Origin: Parabacteroides sp. AM08-6
Lineage (GTDB): Bacteria; Bacteroidota; Bacteroidia; Bacteroidales; Tannerellaceae
DNA length: 35,288 nt
Direction of reading: 5' to 3'
NCBI RefSeq assembly: GCF_003473295.1
Contig: NZ_QRMP01000035.1
Coordinates: 1 to 35,288, forward strand
Part shown: positions 28,510 to 35,288 of the stretch, one piece after another
Position numbering within the stretch: the first letter of the stretch is position 1
How the letters are laid out: the number at the start of each line of letters is the position of its first letter
Made by a program: the position numbers and the translations under genes
Notes under the pieces: generated by a model
The model's input: only the letters and a program-made list of their open reading frames with translations
What the model was told of the DNA's origin: nothing
The model's database searches: none

Positions 28510-31194
28510 ATGGAGAAAAAACATCAGCATCAAGGATTAACCAAGCAAGAAGTAGAAGAAAGCAGACGCCTTCATGGCGAGAATATCCTTACTCCACCGG
28601 AGAAAGCCTCCTTGTGGAGCCAATTTCTTGAGAAATTTGATGACCCGATTATCCGTATCCTGTTGGTTGCATGGTTTCTGTCGATGATTATCGCCGGTGT
28701 ACATTGTTGGGGACCGGAAGCAAAAGGTTTTACTGCTTTTCTTGAGCCGATTGGTATCTTTTTTGCTATTATGTTGGCCTCATGTGTAGGATTCGCCTTC
28801 GAAGTGAAAGCAAATAAAGCGTTTGAAGTCTTGAATACAGTGAACGATGATACTTTGGTGAAAGTGATTCGTGAAGGTCATATATGTCAGATACCCAAAA
28901 GAGAGGTTGTTGTAGGTGATATAGTTGTTTTGGAAGCAGGTGAAGAAGTTCCTGCGGACGGACATTTGCTCGAAGCAATCTCTTTGCAAATAAATGAGTC
29001 GACATTGACGGGGGAACCGATTATTGGTAAAACAATCAACGAAGCTGATTTTGACGAGGAAGCAACTTATCCTTCTAATATTGTGATGCGCGGTACGACT
29101 GTTGTAGACGGTCATGGTGTCATGCAGGTAGAACAAGTTGGGGATGCAACCGGTTATGGCAAGGTTTATGAAGGTTCTCAGATTGATAATAATATCGATA
29201 CTCCTTTACAGATTCAGCTGGCAGGCTTGGCGAAAGTGATTAGTAAAGCTGGATATACGATTGCTGCCGTTACATTTATTGCTCTTTTGGTGAAACTTTT
29301 GCTTGCGTCTTCCGGAATGCCGGTGATGGAGCTGATTGCACATATTCTGAATATCTTTATGGTGGCTGTCACGCTAATAGTGGTTTCCGTACCGGAAGGG
29401 TTGCCGATGAGTGTGACACTGAGTCTTGCACTTAGCATGAACCGTATGCTGAAAACGAACAATCTGGTTCGTAAGATGCATGCCTGCGAAACTATGGGAG
29501 CCACAACCGTTATCTGTACGGATAAGACCGGTACGTTGACGCAAAATCAGATGCAGGTCTATCGTACCAATTTTTATAATTTGGCTGACCAGCAACTCGG
29601 CAATGACGAACTGAGTAATCTTATTAAAGAAGGGATTTCGGTAAACTCCACTGCTTTTCTTGATTTTTCCGAAGATAAAATAAAGACAATGGGAAATCCG
29701 ACCGAAGCTGCTTTATTGCTTTGGTTGAACAGTCAACGCCAGAATTATCTGGATATCAGAGAAGAAGCTCCGGTTTTAGACCAGTTGACCTTTTCTACGG
29801 AACGTAAATATATGGCAACTCTTGTACAATCGCCTCTTTTGGGTAAAAGAGTCTTGTATGTGAAAGGGGCTCCTGAAATCGTTTTGGCTAACAGCAATCG
29901 TGTTGCTATTGACGGGACTTATAAATCGGTTGAAGCTTGTAAAACTTCAATCGAACAGCAATTGCTGGACTATCAAAACCAAGCGATGCGTACGTTAGGC
30001 TTTGCTTATCAGATAGTGGAGGATGATGAGGATGTTTCATTCTTTGTAAATGGTCGTTTGCATCATACCGACCTTACTTATTTAGGTATTGTTGCGATAT
30101 CCGACCCGGTTCGTTCCGATGTTCCGAAGGCTGTGCAAAGCTGTTTGAATGCAGGCATAGATGTGAAGATTGTCACAGGAGATACTCCGGGAACAGCCAA
30201 AGAGATAGGTCGCCAGATTGGGATTTGGAAGGCGGAAGATACTGAACGGAATATTATTACAGGTCCCGGTTTTGAGGCTCTTGCCGATGAAGAAGCTCTT
30301 GGTCGTGTGCTGGATTTGAAGATTATGTGTCGTGCACGTCCGACAGATAAACAACGTTTGGTTCAGTTGTTGCAGCAGAAAGGTGCGGTTGTTGCTGTTA
30401 CCGGTGACGGGACGAATGATGCTCCGGCTTTAAAAGCTGCTCAGGTCGGGCTTTCAATGGGGGATGGAACTTCAGTAGCGAAAGAAGCCAGTGATATTAC
30501 GATTTTGGATAATTCCTTCGGAAGTATCACACGCGCTGTCATGTGGGGACGTTCTTTGTACCGGAATATTCAGAAGTTCTTGTTGTTTCAGTTGACAATA
30601 AATGTAGCTGCTTGTTTGATTGTATTGCTAGGTTCTTTACTTGGAACCGAATCGCCGTTGACAATCACACAAATGCTTTGGGTGAACCTGATTATGGACA
30701 CTTTTGCAGCCGGTGCATTGGCATCACTTCCTCCCAATGAGCGGGTAATGGATGATAAACCGCGTCGTAGTGGGAAAGGGGGCGATTTTATTATTACACG
30801 TCCGATGGCTTTTAATATTTTCGGGGTAGGATTAGCTTTTGTGGTTGTCCTGATGGGGCTTTTACTCTATTTCCATGCACAAGATGGATTGACTCCTCAT
30901 GATTTATCTTGGTTTTTCAGTTTCTTTGTCATGCTGCAATTTTGGAATATGTTTAATGCAAAAGCATTTATGGAAGGACGTTCAGCCTTTGCTAATCTGA
31001 AAGAAAGTAAGAGCTTTTTATCTGTGGCTCTGTTGATTATTATCGGACAATACCTGATTGTTACTTTTGGCGGTGAAATGTTCAATGTCATACCCTTGTC
31101 ATGGAAAGATTGGGGTATCATAATCGGCTCGACTTCTTTGGTTCTGTGGATTGGTGAAATAGGCCGGTTGATAGGCCGCTCAACGGGAAAATAG
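28510..31194 (+). CDS. Calcium-translocating P-type ATPase (PMCA type)
   Basis: This 894-residue (MEKKHQHQGLTKQEVEESRRLHG) P2-type ion pump is in the inner membrane. The actuator loop has STLTGEP. The M4 helix carries the ion-binding VPEGLP. The phosphorylation site is TDKTGTLTQNQ (Asp338), the nucleotide site has VKGAPEI, and the hinge is TGDGTNDAPAL (from residue 631). The membrane segments include M1-M2 (IIRILLVAWFLSMIIAG, IGIFFAIMLASCVGFAFEV), M3-M4, and six at the C-terminus, with MLWVNLIMDTFAAGALA typical of Ca-ATPases. Calcium export is therefore likely, though Mn or other divalent ions cannot be excluded. Length matches bacterial PMCA-like pumps. A GAAA-loop hairpin spans the stop codon. 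Confidence 0.93.
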   Translation: MEKKHQHQGLTKQEVEESRRLHGENILTPPEKASLWSQFLEKFDDPIIRILLVAWFLSMIIAGVHCWGPEAKGFTAFLEPIGIFFAIMLASCVGFAFEVKANKAFEVLNTVNDDTLVKVIREGHICQIPKREVVVGDIVVLEAGEEVPADGHLLEAISLQINESTLTGEPIIGKTINEADFDEEATYPSNIVMRGTTVVDGHGVMQVEQVGDATGYGKVYEGSQIDNNIDTPLQIQLAGLAKVISKAGYTIAAVTFIALLVKLLLASSGMPVMELIAHILNIFMVAVTLIVVSVPEGLPMSVTLSLALSMNRMLKTNNLVRKMHACETMGATTVICTDKTGTLTQNQMQVYRTNFYNLADQQLGNDELSNLIKEGISVNSTAFLDFSEDKIKTMGNPTEAALLLWLNSQRQNYLDIREEAPVLDQLTFSTERKYMATLVQSPLLGKRVLYVKGAPEIVLANSNRVAIDGTYKSVEACKTSIEQQLLDYQNQAMRTLGFAYQIVEDDEDVSFFVNGRLHHTDLTYLGIVAISDPVRSDVPKAVQSCLNAGIDVKIVTGDTPGTAKEIGRQIGIWKAEDTERNIITGPGFEALADEEALGRVLDLKIMCRARPTDKQRLVQLLQQKGAVVAVTGDGTNDAPALKAAQVGLSMGDGTSVAKEASDITILDNSFGSITRAVMWGRSLYRNIQKFLLFQLTINVAACLIVLLGSLLGTESPLTITQMLWVNLIMDTFAAGALASLPPNERVMDDKPRRSGKGGDFIITRPMAFNIFGVGLAFVVVLMGLLLYFHAQDGLTPHDLSWFFSFFVMLQFWNMFNAKAFMEGRSAFANLKESKSFLSVALLIIIGQYLIVTFGGEMFNVIPLSWKDWGIIIGSTSLVLWIGEIGRLIGRSTGK

Positions 31195-31217
31195 AACTTT
31201 CGGAAACGAAAGTTCTA
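31192..31217. terminator. Perfect hairpin with GAAA tetraloop overlapping the ATPase stop codon
   Basis: TAGAACTTTCG (31192-31202), loop GAAA, CGAAAGTTCTA (31207-31217). The left arm begins with the stop codon TAG. No T run follows, so it may be a stability element or a factor-dependent terminator between convergent genes. Confidence 0.65.
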
Positions 31218-31244
31218 TAGATGCCAAATCGTGTTTAACTACAA

Positions 31245-31508
31245 TTAATGATTGTACATATCTTTATTATAAAAATTCAAGATACGAATCAATGCGTCAT
31301 GTGCTATTTGTGCCGGGCTGTCCGGATTGATTTCAATGGCTGAAAGATAATTATTTAGGGCTTGTCTGACATCCCCTTTTTTGCGATAAGCGTTGCCGCG
31401 CAAGTAATAGGCTTCGTCTGATGAAGTATTTTTTTTTATATATTCATCCAACAAACGGATAGCCTCGTCTGTTTTACCATCGGTAATAAGTTGTTTTATT
31501 GCATTCAT
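31245..31508 (-). CDS. Small tetratricopeptide repeat protein
   Basis: From ATG 31506-31508 (MNAIKQLITDGKTDEAIRLLDEYI) the protein has 87 residues. It contains about two TPR units: residues 1-30 (helix pair ...IRLLDEYIKKN) and 31-64 (DEAYYLRGNAYRKKGDVRQALNNYLSAIEINPD), then a capping helix (PAQIAHDALIRILNFYNKD). TPRs bind other proteins; no partner is indicated. It is a cytoplasmic, single-gene unit convergent with the ATPase gene and divergent from topA. A -7 box (TATCTTTG) lies 100 bases upstream at 31608-31615. A longer start at 31610 is excluded by that promoter. Confidence 0.85.
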   Translation of the reverse strand: MNAIKQLITDGKTDEAIRLLDEYIKKNTSSDEAYYLRGNAYRKKGDVRQALNNYLSAIEINPDSPAQIAHDALIRILNFYNKDMYNH

Positions 31509-31607
31509 ACATAAATAGTTGAAAATTTGTAATTGGAAATCAAAATAGGAAAGATAAAAAACGTGTGTTTGACGTATTTTAGATTCCTGATTTTCAAATT
31601 TCAATTG

Positions 31608-31615
31608 CAAAGATA
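31608..31615 (-). promoter_or_regulatory. -7 promoter box for the TPR gene
   Basis: CAAAGATA on the plus strand reads TATCTTTG on the minus strand, matching TAnnTTTG, and implies a leader of about 95 bases. Confidence 0.5.
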
Positions 31616-31638
31616 TACGGTTACGTTAATTATTTATG

Positions 31639-31646
31639 TAAGTTTG
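31639..31646 (+). promoter_or_regulatory. -7 promoter box for topA
   Basis: TAAGTTTG matches TAnnTTTG, 30 bases ahead of ATG 31677. It rules out the long in-frame reading from 31533. Confidence 0.65.
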
Positions 31647-31676
31647 CAACCGATTTCTAAAAAGAAAAGACGTTAT

Positions 31677-34022
31677 ATGCAAAAGAATCTGGTAATAGTG
31701 GAGTCCCCGGCTAAGGCAAAAACCATTGAAAAATTCCTCGGAAAAGATTATAAGGTAATGTCGAGCTACGGTCATATCCGCGACTTGAAGACAAAAGAAT
31801 TTAGTATCGATGTCGAGCACGATTACAAGCCCCAATATGTGATACCTGCCGATAAGAAAAAGCTGGTATCCGAATTGAAGGCAGAAGCCAATTCGGCGGA
31901 ACAGGTCTGGCTTGCATCCGATGAGGACCGTGAAGGAGAAGCCATATCTTGGCATTTGTATGAGGTGTTGGGTTTGAAACCGGAAAATACAAAACGTATT
32001 GTCTTTCATGAAATTACAAAAAGTGCTATCCTGCATGCTATAGAAACTCCGCGTGACATCAATATAAATCTGGTAAATGCCCAGCAAGCACGTCGTGTAC
32101 TAGACCGTATTGTGGGTTTTGAGCTTTCTCCTATTTTGTGGCGGAAAGTAAAACCGGCTCTTTCTGCCGGTCGTGTACAATCTGTTGCCGTTCGCCTGAT
32201 TGTAGAACGCGAACGCGAAATTAACGATTTTGTTTCCGAAGCAGCTTTCCGTGTGATTGCCAATTTTATTTTGCCGGACGGTACGACTATCCTGAGGGCT
32301 GAGCTTGGTAAACGTTTGAAAGATAAGAAAGAAGTAGAAAGTTTTTTAGAATCATGTAAAGATGCGACTTTTACTATCGACGATATAACGACCAAGCCTG
32401 TCAAGAAATCGCCGGCACCTCCTTTTACGACTTCTACATTGCAACAGGAAGCCGCCCGTAAGCTGGGTTATTCTGTTTCGCAAACTATGATTATCGCACA
32501 ACGCTTGTATGAATCAGGATTAATCACTTATATGCGTACCGATTCTGTAAATCTAAGTGATTTGGCCCTGGGTACTGCCAAGGAGGCGATTGTTGAAACA
32601 TACGGCGATAAATATTACAAATTCCGTCAGTATCATACCAAGAGCAAAGGGGCGCAGGAAGCGCATGAAGCTATTCGTCCCACCTACATGAGTAATGTGG
32701 AAATTACTGGCTCTGCACAGGAAAAGAAACTGTACGAATTAATCCGTAAACGTACAATTGCTTGCCAGATGGCTGACGCAGAACTGGAACGTACGACTAT
32801 TTCGGTTGGAATCAGTGGTAAAAGCGAGAAGTTTGTCGCTGTAGGCGAAGTTTTGACTTTCGAAGGTTTTCTTCAGGTTTATTTGGAAAGTAATGACGAT
32901 GAGAATGAAAAAGAGCAGGAAAACGGTTTGTTGCCTCCTGTAAAACTGCACGAGGTATTGAGTCTGAATGATATTGTGGCGACGGAACGTTTTACACAAC
33001 GTCCGCCACGCTATACGGAAGCCAGCTTGGTACGTCGCTTGGAAGAACTCGGTATCGGTCGTCCTTCTACTTATGCTCCGACCATTCAGACTATCCAGAA
33101 TCGCGAATATGTAGTAAAAGGTGATAAGGACGGTGTGGAACGTAAGTATCGCGTAATCTCCTTAGTGAAAAATAAAATAAAAGAAACGGAAAAAACAGAA
33201 ATTGCCGGTGCCGACCGCAATAAGCTGATGCCTACCGATATCGGTATTGTTGTAAACGATTTTCTGATGGAATATTTCCCGGATGTCTTGGATTACAACT
33301 TTACGGCAAGTGTGGAGAAGGAATTCGATGCCGTGGCTGATGGTGAGATGGTTTGGACGAAAGCGATAGATAAGTTCTATAAAATATTCCATCCGATTGT
33401 GGAAGCTACCACGGCCATTAAAACGGAACATAAGGTAGGTGAACGCGAGTTGGGTATCGACCCGAAAAGCGGTAATCCTGTATTTGTAAAAATTGGCCGT
33501 TATGGTCCTGTTGTTCAAATAGGGCTGGCTCATACGGAGGATAAGGATGCTCCGAAGCCTCAGTTTGCGACTTTGATGAAAGGCCAGTCAATCGAGACGC
33601 TTACATTGGAAGAAGCTTTGAAACTTTTCGATTTGCCACGTACAATTGGTGAATATGAAGGTAAAGTCATGGTTGCAGCCATAGGTCGTTTTGGTCCGTT
33701 TATCCGTCACGACGGTAAATTCGTCTCTATACCGAAAGATTTTAATCCGCTTACAATCACACCGGAAGAGGCTATTACTTTGATTGATGAAAAACGGAAA
33801 AAGGATGAACAACGTTTCTTGAAGAAGTTTGAAGAAGAACCGGAATTGGAAATCCTGAATGGTCGTTTCGGTCCGTATATCTCTTTCAAAGGAAACAACT
33901 ATCGTATACCGAAGACTGTAACCGATCCGCTTGCCCTCACATTAGAAGATTGTCATAAAATAGTTGCTACCGCAGCAGAAAAGCCGGCAGCAAAAAAGAG
34001 AACGACGAAAAAGAAAGCATAA
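31677..34022 (+). CDS. topA: DNA topoisomerase I
   Basis: From ATG 31677 (MQKNLVIVESPAKAKTIEKFLG) this is a 781-residue type IA topoisomerase that relaxes negative supercoils. The TOPRIM domain shows IVESPAKAKTIEKFL, SSYGHIRDL and ASDEDREGEAISWHL; the catalytic tyrosine is Tyr285 in LITYMRTDSVNLS. Other family blocks are FELSPILWRKVKPALSAGRVQS, GAQEAHEAIRPT and RPPRYTEASLVRRLEELGIGRPSTYA. The C-terminal part has three beta repeats (GRYGPVVQIG, GRFGPFIRHDGKFVSIP, GRFGPYISFKGNNYRIP) in place of cysteine zinc fingers, and a lysine-rich tail (KKRTTKKKA). The tail probably aids DNA contact. It is monocistronic and ends with a strong terminator. Confidence 0.97.
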   Translation: MQKNLVIVESPAKAKTIEKFLGKDYKVMSSYGHIRDLKTKEFSIDVEHDYKPQYVIPADKKKLVSELKAEANSAEQVWLASDEDREGEAISWHLYEVLGLKPENTKRIVFHEITKSAILHAIETPRDININLVNAQQARRVLDRIVGFELSPILWRKVKPALSAGRVQSVAVRLIVEREREINDFVSEAAFRVIANFILPDGTTILRAELGKRLKDKKEVESFLESCKDATFTIDDITTKPVKKSPAPPFTTSTLQQEAARKLGYSVSQTMIIAQRLYESGLITYMRTDSVNLSDLALGTAKEAIVETYGDKYYKFRQYHTKSKGAQEAHEAIRPTYMSNVEITGSAQEKKLYELIRKRTIACQMADAELERTTISVGISGKSEKFVAVGEVLTFEGFLQVYLESNDDENEKEQENGLLPPVKLHEVLSLNDIVATERFTQRPPRYTEASLVRRLEELGIGRPSTYAPTIQTIQNREYVVKGDKDGVERKYRVISLVKNKIKETEKTEIAGADRNKLMPTDIGIVVNDFLMEYFPDVLDYNFTASVEKEFDAVADGEMVWTKAIDKFYKIFHPIVEATTAIKTEHKVGERELGIDPKSGNPVFVKIGRYGPVVQIGLAHTEDKDAPKPQFATLMKGQSIETLTLEEALKLFDLPRTIGEYEGKVMVAAIGRFGPFIRHDGKFVSIPKDFNPLTITPEEAITLIDEKRKKDEQRFLKKFEEEPELEILNGRFGPYISFKGNNYRIPKTVTDPLALTLEDCHKIVATAAEKPAAKKRTTKKKA

Positions 34023-34150
34023 ACATCAAATAAAATCAGGAACGAGGAACACTTTTCGAGTTGCTTTCTCAATCCTGTTTATTTGGCTTATTCTTAAAAG
34101 TAAAAGAGAATGTTGTAAAAAAGAGATATTTTCTCCCTCCGGAGAGAAAT

Positions 34151-34200
34151 GAAAAAACGGCTATCGCCCTAAAAATATTGGAGGCGGTAGCTGTTTTTTC
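34151..34200 (+). terminator. Strong intrinsic terminator of topA
   Basis: GAAAAAACGGCTATCGCC (34151-34168) pairs with GGCGGTAGCTGTTTTTTC (34183-34200) over 18 positions with two G-T pairs, ending in a T6 run. A smaller TTTCTC/GAGAAA hairpin precedes it. Confidence 0.9.
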
Positions 34201-34481
34201 ATACTCCACAATTTTTCGGGGTGAGCCGTTATTTTGCCAAAAATATGCGGATTAGGAGAAAAAGGAAATTTCTGAAATGTTTAATTTTTAGGGATTTACC
34301 AAATTGGGAGTCTTTTAAAAGAAGTGTTACCAACAACCGAAAATGGGTTGATATAGCACTATCTTTCAGTATGTTATATCTTTGCTACGATGTAAGTCCC
34401 TTAAATAAGATTTTCACAGCTTTGCACCGTTCAACACAAATTTGTGTCTTGGGTACGATTTCTGAATGCAAAGATTGAGAT
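34201..34481. other. Gene-free stretch with orphan promoter and a palindrome
   Basis: No convincing coding sequence is seen. TATCTTTG (34377-34384) is a consensus plus-strand -7 box with no gene behind it, since the only following gene runs on the minus strand. ACACAAATTTGTGT (34434-34447) is a perfect 14-base palindrome 35 bases beyond that gene's stop. This may be the border of an insertion that displaced the gene once served by the promoter. Confidence 0.45.
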
Positions 34482-35288
34482 TTATTTGATAGTAACATTG
34501 TTTTTCAGGAAATATCCTCCTGTCTTGGGTGCACCTTTAAATTCTATCATATCTTTCTCATTAAGGGACTTAAGATAGCGCATTGTTGTTCTCCAACTCT
34601 TTGAAATATTTTCTGCTATTTCCGAGGCGTTTAATCCCGGCTTCGTTTTTAATAAATCAATAACAGCCTGTTCATTCTCATTTACAGTATCATTTACTAT
34701 GTCATTTTGAGTGTCATAGTTGGCATAGTTCTTTGCTTGTCGTTTAAACACTACCGTAAACATCCCGTCCGTATGAAATTCAGGTTCAGGAAGATTAGCT
34801 TCTTTCATGGCTTCTTGCATACGGGGAATACCGGATGCAACCCTTTCCACTAAATGCATGCGGGTAAATAATCCAAAGATTAACGGGTTACGTGTCATAC
34901 TCTTGTGCCCGAAATCTTTAGCTACGATAGGCAAAAGCCCTCCAGGATTAGAAACCTCTACCCGGTCATCAAACATTTCTATTGTAATAGTTGCTCCCTG
35001 TTCGTAATAGTCACGATGTGAGAGAGCGTTAATAATGGCTTCTTTAAAAACCGTAAGAGGAATTTCCCAAATTTCTTCTCTTGGTCCTGCTCCCTCAATT
35101 TTATAAGCAACTTGTAGTTTGCTTTCAAGCCATGCCATAGCCTGCAAATATTGCTGATATAGTGGACCGCCAAAGGTTTTATCATCTATGATATATACCT
35201 TAGTAGTTCCTTTGAAAAGGACACATCTTGTTACAGCGTGTGGAAATTTTCGTTCAGGTTGTTTCCCAAAGAACATGGCTGCTCCATT
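34482..35288 (-). CDS. ATP-binding Schlafen/RecG-like regulator, C-terminal part (N-terminus beyond the right edge)
   Basis: The frame stays open to the window edge (upstream codons read NGAAMFFGKQPERKFPHAVTR-like), so the protein continues past base 35288 and at least 268 residues are visible. The segment RCVLFKGTTKVYIIDDKTFGGPL and the block EIPLTVFKEAIINALSHRDYYEQGATITIEMFDDRVEVSNPGGL are typical of the C-terminal ATP-binding (HATPase_c_4) part of AlbA_2-type putative transcriptional regulators. A winged-helix follows near the end (VIDLLKTKPGLNASEIAENISKSWRTTMRYLKSL). These proteins usually have an N-terminal AlbA_2 domain, which would be off the edge. The middle region around NYDTQNDIVNDTVNENE is a low-complexity linker. 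It probably acts as a DNA-binding regulator; function is unknown. Its place downstream of topA looks accessory. Confidence 0.82.
   Translation of the reverse strand, partial: NGAAMFFGKQPERKFPHAVTRCVLFKGTTKVYIIDDKTFGGPLYQQYLQAMAWLESKLQVAYKIEGAGPREEIWEIPLTVFKEAIINALSHRDYYEQGATITIEMFDDRVEVSNPGGLLPIVAKDFGHKSMTRNPLIFGLFTRMHLVERVASGIPRMQEAMKEANLPEPEFHTDGMFTVVFKRQAKNYANYDTQNDIVNDTVNENEQAVIDLLKTKPGLNASEIAENISKSWRTTMRYLKSLNEKDMIEFKGAPKTGGYFLKNNVTIK

Overview
The window comes from a Bacteroidales chromosome, most likely a Bacteroides/Parabacteroides-type gut anaerobe. The grounds are the many TAnnTTTG -7 promoter boxes, several with a TTTG or TTG about 18-20 bases upstream; family-specific genes (DUF4783, DUF4251, RteC, a Bacteroidetes-type tyrosine recombinase and relaxase, a GH78 lipoprotein, a dipeptidyl-peptidase IV homologue); and the neighbourhood rlmH / DUF4783 / nadC. 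Genus and species cannot be settled from the sequence alone.

Bases 1-1801 hold a truncated AraC-type regulator, divergent from a two-gene unit (hexapeptide O-acetyltransferase plus HAD phosphatase). From about 1.8 to 11.7 kb lies an integrative mobilizable element. Left to right it has a frameshifted rteC, an HTH protein, a mobilization block on the minus strand (primase, a candidate oriT, MobC-like protein, MOBP-type relaxase, membrane coiled-coil protein), a VapE-type helicase with an upstream HTH protein, two more HTH proteins on the plus strand, an AT-rich Schlafen/AlbA_2-type cargo gene, and a tyrosine recombinase pointing away from tRNA-Phe. The replication/mobilization genes run minus-ward from about 8.0 kb to 3.0 kb. 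The right end is probably between the integrase and the 3' end of tRNA-Phe (11503-11744). The left end is not resolved, so the 1-1801 genes may be cargo or chromosome.

From 11.7 to 34.2 kb the DNA is ordinary core chromosome: tRNA-Phe and tRNA-Pro with convincing promoters, rlmH, a DUF4783 protein with nadC (NAD synthesis), an apparent operon of RsmI-like methyltransferase / WbpD-like sugar N-acetyltransferase / alpha-L-rhamnosidase lipoprotein, rsmF-type rRNA methyltransferase, ppk1, a YfcE-type phosphodiesterase, a dpp4 / lipA / membrane-Nudix-like operon, a TIGR01212 radical SAM protein, a DUF4251 protein, a calcium-type P-type ATPase, a TPR protein and topA. Convergent gene pairs are separated by strong hairpin terminators, and one junction (rsmF/ppk1) carries an unusual 21-bp tandem array of palindromes.

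The last kilobase (34.2-35.3 kb) looks accessory again. A long gene-poor gap with an orphan plus-strand promoter is followed by the C-terminal part of an ATP-binding regulator/helicase-like protein running off the edge. I found no CRISPR array, insertion sequence or rRNA gene. The most unusual signals are the TTACTAC iteron-like cluster and candidate oriT in the element, the tRNA-like segment in front of the integrase, the A7 frameshift in rteC, the AlbA_2 cargo gene, the palindromic tandem array, and a predicted leaderless radical SAM gene.
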